Positions 11,068-21,555 of a DNA stretch of 64,000 bases are shown here, piece by piece. The notes beneath the pieces were generated by a model, which saw only the letters and a list, made by a program, of their open reading frames with translations, ran no database searches and was not told the DNA's origin. The position numbers and the translations under genes were made by a program. Within the stretch, counting starts at the first letter, position 1, and each line of letters starts with the position of its first letter. Source of the DNA: Onthophagus taurus (taxonomy: Eukaryota > Arthropoda > Insecta > Coleoptera > Scarabaeidae); the NCBI RefSeq assembly GCF_036711975.1, contig NC_091976.1, positions 19,282,001 through 19,346,000 on the forward strand, read 5' to 3'.

Positions 11068-13036
11068 TCACTCGGGTAAAGAAACTTTTGGTTTAGAACC
11101 CGAAAATAATATGCATCTGGTATTCTCCGGATTTTGCTCAGTTTTTGGTTCAACCACATCATCACTTTGCTTTTGCTCAGACTTTTTGATTGTATGATGA
11201 ACTTCAATATCTTCGGACCTCGTTTCTAACGCTTGTTTATTATCAACTTCCAATTCTCCCTGCGCTTTTGGTTCAGGTTTTTTTACGTTAATTGTATCTT
11301 TCTCGTTTTGTTCAGTTTCCGTTTTTTTCTCATCATCAATTCCTAATTTTTTTTTCAATGAAGGCCCCGAATGTTTTAAATTAAACAATTTTTTGATGGT
11401 TTCATCGATATCTTTCAGAGTAACACCAATAATAGATTTCTTTTTAACCTCATACTTTTTCAAAATATTGTGGTACATAGTAACATTTTGTTTATCATTG
11501 AGAGTTTCGCTCCTAAAATGAAAGAAAAGTAATTGTTTTTGTATTTTATGTTGGTTGAACCTCACTCTTTTTTCATCTTCTCAAGGTGATCTTGAATTTC
11601 ATCCAAAGGGTTAAATGGAACGTTTTCTTTTAAAAATATGTTAAATTGAGCCGCTGCATGTAATAATGTAATAAACTCGTGATTTAAACCGTCAATGTCG
11701 TCCTGTTCTTGTTTTGCTTTGTTTGTATCTGTTTCATTTTCATTCTGATTGGTTTTCACATCAGGATCTTCATCAATTTTTACTTCTAAGGTGATTGTCG
11801 GTTCAACACCTTGCTCATAAAATTTTGATTGATGGTTATGATTACAATTTCTATCAGAAGATCCACCAAGTTTTGTTGTTGCTGGAGATTGATGGGTTCT
11901 TACTCTTGGTGGCTAAAATATTATTTTTTTATTTTTTAAAATAAAAGAAAATTTAAAAAATATATTAATCCTACTTGATTTCCTGGTAATTTTCTTCCAG
12001 GCTTCAAATTTTCTTCGGGTTTTTTATTGGTATTTGAATTATTTTTCTTAACGGCGTTAAGTTGTCTCCAGTTTTTTCTTTGAGTTGCTAAATTAGATGC
12101 GATCGTTGCTGACAATCGACGTATTATACGTTTAGCCTCGTTAATCGATAACAATCCTTTAATTTGTTGTGGAGCTAACGATTTAATATATTTTATCATT
12201 CTATAAAAAATTAATTAATTTCTATTATTTTTTAATTTTACTTTATGTTTATTTAAAAATGTTCAATAATCAAAAGTGTTTTCTTAATACCTTATAACTT
12301 CTTCCGATGATTTTTTAAAACTATCCTCAAAATTAGAAACTTGATTATCGTTAAACTTAACCTGAGCTGATTTAGCAGCAACATATCTGAACCAATCACT
12401 TTCAACACAAAAAGTATTTTGTTTATTAAAAGGAATAGGATTTCTGCTTGTTGTATCCGCCGATTTTAAAACTTCTTCTAAAGGTATTTGAGTATCTCCT
12501 GGTGTATAAAAACTCGAACGCCCATTTGAGAAAAGAAAAATTATATTTTTACGAATATTTTCATCCAGTTGACCCAAAATAGTTGTGAGGCAATACTCAA
12601 ATATCACGCTTAATCTTGAATTGTTTGGTTTCAGCATTATACAGATTCCGTGTAAATATTCCATTTCTGATATAAATTCTAAGACTTTTTCGAAGTTTTT
12701 GTGGTCATTTTCAATACCTTGATTATCTCCTAATCCAGGGGTATCAATTATATTTAAAATTGAACCATCTGGTAAAGGAATACGATGGTTTTGTGCTTGT
12801 ATCGTAGCAGATTTTCCAGCATAACGCCCTTCATTGCTATCTTCACCAATCACAATTCTTCTTTCTGTAAAATCATCATCCATTAATGTAAATCTTACCC
12901 CGACTGAATGTTTTAACTGGTTTATATCTGATAATTTATCGTAAGCCAGGTAATTAAAAATGGTGTTTATAAATGTTGACTTGCCAACACCGGTTTCACC
13001 CACCAAAAGAACATTATATGTTTTTTGGGATTCCAT
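11068..13036 (-). CDS. GIMAP/AIG1-like P-loop GTPase with coiled-coil tail, copy 2
   Basis: Four exons: 13036-12291, 12200-11975, 11912-11566 and 11512-11068, all GT-AG and in frame, giving about 587 residues. The intron positions and phases equal those of copy 1. The first exon has exactly the same length (746 nt), and the G domain is about four-fifths identical by eye. Motifs: GETGVGKS, DTPGLGD, KPNNSR and NGRSSFYTPGDT. The tail keeps the MIKYIK...QIKGLLSINEAKR start and the FLKENVPFNPLDE...LEKMKKE block. The final exon is longer and rich in Lys, Glu and Pro, with repeated EPK/EQ words, ending GSKPKVSLPE. The duplication included the promoter. Likely cytosolic; no signal peptide or membrane segment is evident. 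Function is not known. Confidence 0.85.
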
Positions 13037-13110
13037 TTATCTGTACTTTTTTGTTCGTAAGTTTACAATATCACTGAAATGAACTGAAATGAAAACATTT
13101 CAAATGGAAT

Positions 13111-13160
13111 TTTATACCATTTTTTTAAAGAAAAATAAATGATTGTGGTTTATTTGATAA
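13111..13160 (-). promoter_or_regulatory. promoter of GTPase copy 2: TATA box and Runx-like site
   Basis: On the minus strand GGTATAAAATTCC places a TATA box at 13111-13116, about 75 bases upstream of the ATG. TGTGGTTT (plus, 13144-13151) lies in a 19-bp word, ATTGTGGTTTATTTGATAA, that differs from the copy 1 word by one base. Confidence 0.55.
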
Positions 13161-13169
13161 TGGTAAATT

Positions 13170-14140
13170 TATAACAAAATAGGAAATCACGCAAATAACA
13201 GTTTGTTATCGTTTATATTTTTTTATTCTAAATAAACAAAGTTATTCGAGAATTTTCCTTATTTTGAATAAATTCTTTATTATTTATGTTTTTGAAAAAA
13301 ATATTTACACATCTTTATGATTACAATGAATTGAATGATTTATATTTGTTAAATAACGTCCATAATCTTGTGCCTAGGAAGCAGAGCAAATCCATATTTT
13401 CTTCATATATGATCTTATGTATTCATTTAGGCGGTTTAATTGTCTTTTCTACATAGACTTTTCCTCCAGTTTTAAATAACGTTTCTTTAGTCTTGAACTA
13501 ATGGTTTTTTCTTCTTTCCTTTTCTTGTAACATCTTCATTTTTTATGCTGAGTACACATTTTCATTTGTACTTTATATTTTGTAATCATATCTTAAATAT
13601 TTTTTATGTCAGAATAGAAATCCATAAATCACTATAACGTATCAGTGTACAAATATATCAAGTTCATCTGTAAGACATGTCTATAAAATTCCAACGTGAT
13701 GTACAAGATAGTCCAAAAAGTATACGCTAAGCTCTAGATATCACGGAGATCCCTTCAGGCAACTTTAGCTACATTGTATATATATCCACATAAGGTCTAG
13801 ATCGTACAAATATTGAACCTGATAGATGAGTTGCAATTGAAGGATTATACCATTACATCACAATATGATAATAGACTCTAATACTATAAGATATGTGTCC
13901 TCGAATTTATAGAAAATTAACTTGCTCACTTTGAAAATGAACAATGTATTTAAAACAACAAAGACCTCCTAAAATTCCGAAAAATACAACACATAATTAC
14001 AGCCATTAAATTCGTTCAAAGAAACCTGGTACGAACCAGTATAGAGAAGTTCAGGTTTGAGAGAAAACCAGTCAATTAGATTGGGTTGGGTTAGATTATC
14101 TGTATAGAAATAAACTTCAAAGGTTAAATCGGAAGCTCGC
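13170..14140. other. intergenic stretch upstream of copy 2, nothing recognised
   Basis: About the first 130 bases resemble the upstream region of copy 1 (words such as TTATTCGAGAATTTTCCTTATTTT compared with TTATTTGAGAATGTTTCCTTATTTT), so they belong to the duplicated block. Beyond that I see no gene and no clear repeat. Confidence 0.4.
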
Positions 14141-14600
14141 AATAAGGAGTATCATGGCGAAACTATCTCGGCGGCGAGTTCTGATTGGATTGCCACCTCT
14201 GAACTGGCTGGCTGATGAAAAATATCAAATCTATAGAGGAGGTAGAAAGTATAGAACCGAAGCCAGAGAGCAGGTGCTCACTAAATTACAGGATAAGATG
14301 GGAAGGCTATATGGGTTCTGCCGGACAGCTGATAATAAGCATCAAGTAATGGAACGATCTACGTGATCCGAAGATGAACGGGCCATGGAGTGTTTGGGAG
14401 TTATCTGAAGATCAAAAAAGCGAGAGAAAAGCTAAAGCTGAAGATATCTGCGGATGTTAACATATGGTGGCACTAATGTTGGAAACTGAGACATAATAGT
14501 AGTGGCTGATTGCTTGAGGAAGATTATCAGTAAGAAGGACTAGGATGAAAGGCGGCGCCTAAAGCCCGAAGAGGCATTTTCATATAGGAGACGCGGAAAG
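14140..14600 (+). pseudogene. R1-like non-LTR retrotransposon 3' fragment
   Basis: A plus-strand frame reads VLIGLPPLNWLADEKYQIY, matching the conserved G(I/L)PPxxLLAxE motif that follows the reverse transcriptase in R1-clade elements, then a region with REQVLTKLQDK. After frameshifts and stops the sequence continues with VADCLRKIISKKD and DERRRLKPEEAF, the usual extreme C terminus of such elements. It is broken and lacks RT and endonuclease. Confidence 0.6.
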
Positions 14601-14639
14601 AAGAGGAATTTTTAGTGGGTTGGGTTGGATACAATCAAC

Positions 14640-16697
14640 TCTATGTGAAACTGTAAAATCGCTAGTTGATAATAGTGTTGTCAAAGGTCAGGTGGTGATA
14701 AGCAAAGTAGGAAAATCCAATATACTAAGTTTTATACTTTGCTGAATAGAAAACACAAACTCATTCCTACATCTAAAACCCAGAATCCTCCAAATCGCCG
14801 AAGACTAACAATGCTGCCACAATCTGATCATCGCTCATAAGCAATTCACGAACATAAGAAGTTTAATATAAATTTCGTCTTACTTAGAAGCCGGACATGT
14901 AGATTTTATAATTCCGTACAACAAAAGTTTGCAAATTCTTATAACCTCAATGACACTGCCTCAATGTACTTACATCAACTATGAAGATATTGCACGATAG
15001 GGTAAAATGATGTTATATCCATGCTATTACATGGTACTTACATGGCACCTTGTCCTTTTCAGTGGCGGATCTTCTTGATAACACAAACATTACATCATGT
15101 TGCACTTCCTGTACAAGATATTTCATTGTTAAGATATTTAATGACGTAACGTATTCTTTTCCAATTAGGGACCACTTGTTTCTTCCGTGCGTATATCCTT
15201 ACTTGAAAATACGGCATAATTACAAAAATACCACAGCATTGGGATAAATTATCACAAAGTCATCACTATATAAATTCGTTAGCATGTACCAGCGAAAATT
15301 GACAACTGATATTTTTTTAAGAACTTTAAAGAAGTCTCATCGAATGTATTGGATTCAGGAATGTAATCAATGTATGACAGTGATAAATATTTACGTTAGC
15401 GTTTGAAGACAATGCACTCCTAGAAACAAAACTGTCTAAATGGTCGAACAATGTAGAATATGGAATATGTGGCGATCTGAATGAAACCAAAAGTTCCTCT
15501 GTAAAATGGTTTAATTCCAAATAAATTTGTTGCATTAGAAACAAAGCAAAAGACATGTGTTGGTCCAGTTGTAAAAGAATAATCAAACAACAACAAATGC
15601 AAAAACCTCTTGAAAAGGTCTAATCATCGTACTAGATTACTAGACGCATAGACAGAAGTAAAGGCAGTATTCAAAAATACCAGTTCTAAATTCCTCAGGT
15701 TACGACGTAATTCTATACACAGCATTAAAACTTCTCCCGCGCAAAATCATTCTAATCTGCCTATTAATAGTGCTGGAAGTTAAACAAGAGGGGTTTGCTT
15801 AGACGTTTCGTTATGCTGCCACTTATCAGCTGCTATTTCTTATTGAACATTGCGCCGAAGAGTTCCATTCTCATGAATTCACTACCACTGCGATAGTGAA
15901 TTCTGAATGTTCCATAAGCACTCTAACTACCATGACACCACGCATTGTTGTAAAAAGTACACCAACCTGGTCAACGATCGATCCACAATACAAACCATGA
16001 CAGCAGATATTCCATACTTGTCGTCTTACTACATAATACATTTACTTAGGACTTTCTTGAACTCGGAATAAACCTTAACGTAGCCATCTGTAAGAAATTG
16101 TCTCCACTTTTGCATTTAACCAGAAAGTTTGCCAAGGTAAATACGCAACAGGTACTCTGCTAATTCTGCATCTTCTATCTTTATATTCTTTACATTCCTC
16201 AAAAAGAAAGCTACTGTCTACTCTTCTTTTTTACTAAGCAAGATTTTCACCCTGTAGTATCCAAATAAAGTGATATCACAGAAAAATCGTATGTTCTGGC
16301 CTGTCGATATCTTCTTTATATTTCTTTTTATGATATGTACTAAGCACATCATATCGTTTTAGGTAATGATCCATTACTCTCTATTATCATTTAAATATCG
16401 CTAAATACAAAGTAATCGATAATCGAATTTTGTATACACTCTGTTTATAGTACTTGAACGATTATTCCGCATTGATTGGTTAGAAAATAAATCAAATTTT
16501 GTTAAACGTCCACTCTCGAATAAGAAATATAGAAACATTTAATAAACATAAAATTACTTTAATTTTGTTTAGGTTCGGATTCACTCTATTTTTAGGAAAG
16601 TTTTGTAAATGAAAAATAAATTTCTTCTAAGATTTAGATGTTTAATTTGTTTTGCAAAAAAACATTTAAAAAAAAATTACTTATTTCAAAACTAATT
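14640..16697. other. intergenic stretch between copies 2 and 3, nothing recognised
   Basis: No gene supported. Short frames at 15050-15247 and 15326-15602 are not recognisable. The final few hundred bases should contain the 3' UTR of GTPase copy 3, but I see no clear AATAAA on the minus strand. Confidence 0.4.
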
Positions 16698-18417
16698 TTA
16701 ATTTATGGTTGTATCATTTGCTAAAACGTCTAATTCATAGTAATATTTCAAAATGTCTCCAAAATGTTTCTGTTTTAATAATTCCGTTTTAACGTCGTCA
16801 ACATCTTGAGGAGTAACATTTGAAACATTAGCGATTTCATCTAGATAGGTTGATAAAAGGTTTTCATAGCTTTCCAATCGTCGCGGATTTATTTTAATTT
16901 CTCTCTCCCTGAAAAAAGAAATAATTATTAAATGTGTAAAATAAGCGATAAGTTTTCTTACTTTTTAATCAATGTGGTTAAATCATTTTTAAATATATCA
17001 GCCCCCATTAGAAAAGCATTTTCTTTTAAGAATACCGTAAATTTAACGAGGGCAGTCAAAATAAGATTTTCCTCCTTTTCGAGATCTTCAAGACTCTTTT
17101 TTAGTTGCTGTTTGATTTCAACCATCGTTGCTTTTGCTCGTTCTTTTTCATCAATCGTTGATTTAATATTACTAGCTTCCACGTACAAAACGTAAGGGGT
17201 CTGAATAGTAGTCACAACTATTTTACGCCTTGTAGTTGTTTTCACGCCAACCGAAATGAATGGAGGTGTCCATGACAAATCCAGATAAGGCTTTATTGTA
17301 CCTTTTTTATGCTCAACATCTCTCTTCTCTTCTATTTTATGTTTAACAACTGGAATATATAAATAGGGTTTTAATTTTTCTAAATTATTTTCATTTTCAT
17401 TTATTTTTCGTTCGTGTTCAATTAAAATATCTTTCGCATCTTCGCATTTTTCCATTACGTCTATCATTGGTATTGCTAATTTAAAAATTATTCTTCGAGA
17501 ATCATTTATTGATAATGTATCTTTCATTGAAGCTGGTGATAAAGTTTTAATGTAGTCGATCATTCTAATAAAATTAATTAAAAATATTAAAAAAGAAATT
17601 ATTAATATTTTTTTATTTACCTCTTAATTGAATTTGAAGATATTTGATAACTTTCTTGGTAATCTTTTTCAACATTATCATTAATCTTAATTCCTTTATT
17701 TTTAATAGCTAAATATCGTATGGATTCGTTATCGATGCAAAAAATGTTGTCACGATCAAATTTTATTTTGTGTGGTTCAGATGCAATTCCTTCGAGAAGT
17801 ATTTGTAGAGGTAAAAAGGTGTCTCCGGGGGTAAAAAAGCTCGATCTAGCGTTTGTAAAGATGAAAACAAAATTCTCAAAGACTTTCTTATCCAATTTGG
17901 AAAATAAATGCTTCATGCAATGTTCAAAAAGCACCGTAATTCGAGAATTATTTGGTTTTACCAGTACACAAAAAGCGTTTACATGATTCAATTCCCCCAA
18001 TAGAGCTAAAATCTTTTCCATGTTTTCTTCGTCGAATTTTAAACCTCGAGTATCGCCAATCCCTGGTGTATCAATTAGTCTTATCTTCAAATTTTTTTCT
18101 GGTATTTCTAATAAGTAACTTTTCGGATGTTGAGTTGATGAAACGCCCGGATCTGTTTTTTCATTTTCACTTTTACCGATTTGTATAACTTTTTCTTGAA
18201 AATTTTCATCCATCACCGTAAATTTTATGGGTACAGGAGCCAATAATTCTCCATTAGAAGCCGCAATCAACGTATCGTATTTTAAATAATTTGCGAAAGC
18301 ATTCACAAAAGTTGATTTACCTACACCTGTTTCACCAAAAAGAACAATATTTAATATATTTTTATCGCCGAGGGACACTTTATTCTCAGATTCAGACATT
18401 GTGTAACAATCGTTCAA
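16698..18417 (-). CDS. GIMAP/AIG1-like P-loop GTPase with coiled-coil tail, copy 3 (divergent)
   Basis: Three exons: 18417-17621, 17564-16962 and 16908-16698, all GT-AG and in frame, giving about 536 residues (about 530 if the second Met, MSESEN, is used). Motifs: GETGVGKS, DTPGIGDTRG, KPNNSR and NARSSFFTPGDT, so the domain order equals that of copies 1 and 2. The first intron sits at the same place and phase, directly after the G domain. The second exon (603 nt) covers what copies 1 and 2 split into two exons, so an intron was lost here or gained in the other lineage. The middle region starts MIDYIKTLSP..., contains a long predicted coiled coil and ends with the FLKEN block. The tail is short and different. 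G-domain similarity to copies 1 and 2 is clearly lower than between those two. Confidence 0.85.
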
Positions 18418-18477
18418 TTAATTAAAGGAGTGGGAAAGAAAAATTTGTGTTTTGAAGAAAATCTAAAAGAGGATTAG

Positions 18478-18500
18478 TTTTTATACTAATTTTATTGTGG
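18478..18500 (-). promoter_or_regulatory. TATA box of GTPase copy 3
   Basis: The minus strand reads AGTATAAAAACTAATCC; the TATAAAAA word is at 18478-18485, about 60 bases upstream of the ATG. A TTGTGGATTTT word on plus (18495 onward) resembles, but does not match, the Runx-like word of copies 1 and 2. Confidence 0.5.
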
Positions 18501-19018
18501 ATTTTCAAAAACAGAAAGATAAATTGCGGATATTGACTGCGGTTGTGTGACAGAAACATCCTGTTTCGTTTAATCATAATTTTCATAAACAAAAAAATAT
18601 GTTTTTATAATAAATAAGTTAGATTATACAACCACATCTACTTCCATAAAAATTAAAAAAAAATCTTTGTTCCCCACTGATTTCCTACCCAATGTCCTTG
18701 TAGGCATATAAAACACATACTTAAAGAATAAAATCATCCATCATATCTGGTTGAAAGAAAGTGTGAAAAAGCACAATGTATTAATCCATATTTCTGCCAT
18801 ATACTTCCAGGAACGCCTTTAACATAGCATTTTGGGATGAGATCCTGTTGGGATTAGAACATTTTGCACGTCGAATTCCCTGGTAAGATTTCTGAAAGAC
18901 AACACACAATCAATGAATGGGTTTGGGGTTCGAGCAGGTGAGCCTTTTAACCCAAAGGCCAGGTAAGTGGCTAACCTTACCTGTTAGAAAAAGTTCCACA
19001 TCTTTTTAGACTAATTAA
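18501..19018. other. intergenic stretch, nothing recognised
   Basis: No gene seen. A short palindromic region around 18960-18990 (AGGTAAGTGGCTAACCTTACCT) can form a hairpin. Confidence 0.35.
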
Positions 19019-19545
19019 CAAAAAGATACAACCTCGTCCATGAAATACTGTCATTAATCGTAGGCGCCCATAAAATAAATCGTAAGTAAAGCAGTAAAGC
19101 AATAAGTCATATTAATGGTCATCAATAAAAAGTATTTTTTCTAAACACGCAGCATCAATATTACATTTTTCCATCATAGTATGATCAACACTGATCAACA
19201 ATTTTTAATTCTTGTACTGTCGACAAGTGGTATGGATGCAATTGCTGTTCGTATGGCACACGTCAAGAAGTACTTTTGGATATTAAAAATTTGTCGGAAC
19301 TGTTGATATTAACAGTATTATCAGTTATTTGCAATATCATCTTATCACTGCGTTAGCATTGCCTAAATACTTTTCCAACGTTAAAAGTAAAGTTTGCTCA
19401 CTAAAACTGTAACTATTTGTCATTTTAAACAACTATTACTGACTGGCGAATGTTGGGTAATCATTTGACAGTTGCTGTACTGCTCCAGTTACAATTTGCT
19501 TACGATTAATGAAAACATTTCATAATCGAGGTTGTATCTTTTTGC
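19019..19545. mobile_element. MITE with ~45-bp terminal inverted repeats
   Basis: The left end AAAAAGATACAACCTCG, followed by ATGAAATACTGTCATTAATCG, is mirrored at the right end (19500-19545) by CGATTAATGAAAACATTTCAT followed by CGAGGTTGTATCTTTTTG. There is no internal reading frame. The family is not assigned; I could not define a clean target duplication. Confidence 0.65.
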
Positions 19546-19910
19546 AAATAACTCGAAAACAATACGTCTAAACAAAAATTTCTAAGAGTGCAAATAATTT
19601 TAGAATGAAATAGGATTTTAGAATAAGTTGGAAAATTTAAAGGTTTATGACATAATAAAAAAGTTTTAAGGAATTAACCTTTATGAACACCTGTATAGCA
19701 TTGATCTCGTGGCTGTATATTTGAAAAAGTGATATTAACCGATTTTTCATGATGAAATTGCACTGTTTACCAAATTTTATCTTTCTAAAACAAACCGTAT
19801 TGAAAATATTTAAGAAAATGTTTAAATAATTTAATGTTTAATATTTGTGATTAAAATTATGCCACGACTTACAGGAACACCTGTATAGATTTAATTCTCC
19901 GTAACAGATC

Positions 19911-21535
19911 CTGTATGTACAGGTGTCCCGCAAGGGTACGGAGCGGCTGTATCTCGACAACGGTAAGGCCTAGAGGTTTGAGGAAAAAATCCTTATGCGC
20001 AAAGTGGACAACGATTACATTTTTTCTGATTTTTAAATAAAGTTAAACGGAACGGTACTATTTACTGTACAGACTCTTAGTCACCATAAAATACTAGTGA
20101 AAACCGCATCTCGATATCTCCATCCATTCTTGAATTATAGAAGAAAATGTTAAAAATTCGTATATTTTAACCGGATCAAGATACCATAGCAAACAAATAA
20201 GAGAGCACAAAAATGTTATTACCTAGAAGCATCGTGCGCACTTTATCCAAGCTTAGAACTGGTTCAAAACTACTTTTGAGGCGTGTTTAAAAACCAACGG
20301 ATCAATGAAACATTAACAATGATAATAGAACAAAATAAAAAACACTTAGAATTACTCCAATTTTTGGCAAAAATAACTCACAAATGTTCGAAATGCCTTG
20401 CATAAACCCCGATGCATTTATTTAATCTAGTTTCGACGAAAAAAAAATGCTGTTTAAGTCTCAGTCCTGGACACCTTTCTAATGGCATTTACTGTTTTGT
20501 CATATTTTCCCTGATTATTGGTTTTTCTTGAAAAGTCAGGTCGTTTAGTAAAAGCCCCATAGATAAAGGGGTGAAAGCAATGTGGGTTTTGCTCGAACCA
20601 AGAATGCATATTATGCAAGTTTATACCAGCTTATTGAAAGATGCTTCATGCATCCATTTGTGATAAAAGGTTTGGATTTGCCCGAATCATATTTAAAGGT
20701 TAATGATAGTAGTTGTGTCTGTTATCATAATCGGTATCTGTTAAGGCCTGATGTAAAACAATGTAGTGGGGATACATATTATTCTCTTAAGGAATCATGT
20801 GGACAATTGTTTTCGAGGTTCCCAGATTATGCAGGATCGCATTGCTCAGCAATGTGATTTACGAATTCATAGAGATGTGACAATAGGCTACACGTCGCCA
20901 GTTTCCCGTAATCGCTAAGCCAATCTTAAAAACACTTCTAGAGAAAAATGTCTTTCTTTGTCGTAATTGCATTGCAGATTTTTGCCATGCAGTCTACGCC
21001 ATGCCATATGCTCTATGATACGCTTCTGCGTTGGTAAATGACATATTCACAGTTACCATGGTTATATGATTTGCTTTTTTCGATGAGGTAACTGGAAACT
21101 AGATACGATTGATGGCAGCGGAGTTTTCAACATTTTCTTCTATCATACGGGAACGTATGATAGCATAAAATGCTCTTTCAAACAAGACCAAAAATATTCA
21201 AATCGGTAGAATGGTCCAGGAGATATTAAAATGTAAACATTTGAAAACGCATTGGCCTCACCTTCCCTTATTATGACAGACATGAGAAATATCGCAAAAT
21301 AAAAGCGATGCGGTATTATAAAAGCTGTTAAATGATGTTGTCAAAGTTATAGCTCATCGTCTAACTTTCTGAGATAGCGGGAATTTTATGTTGCGGTAGA
21401 ATTACGAATTTCAAAATAATTTCCAGCTATATCTCTTGCTCACCTTGCCTATAAGGATTTTGTCCCAAACCTCTGGGCCTTACCGTTGTCGAGATCCAGC
21501 CACTCCGTACCCTTAACGGGACATTCTGTATAGAC
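19911..21535. mobile_element. ~1.6-kb TIR element, TACAGG-GTCCC type ends
   Basis: The left arm (19911-20015) and the reverse complement of the right arm (21435-21535) share GTACGGAG, then CTCGACAACGGTAAGGCC, then AGAGGTTTG and AAAATCCTTAT, so the inverted repeats are about 90-100 bp with a few mismatches. The outer ends are of the TACAGGGTGTCCC kind common in insect Tc1/mariner-like elements. Inside is a plus frame at 20582-20857 with no recognisable domain. No transposase remains. Confidence 0.65.
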
Positions 21536-21555
21536 TTAGCTCGTAGTAACAGACA

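Noticed and set aside
16932-17195. Plus frame of 87 codons, and plus frames at 17720-18188
   Set aside because: Shadows of the exons of GTPase copy 3 on the other strand.
20582-20857. 91-codon plus frame inside a TIR element
   Set aside because: No transposase motif; the element seems to be a non-coding derivative.
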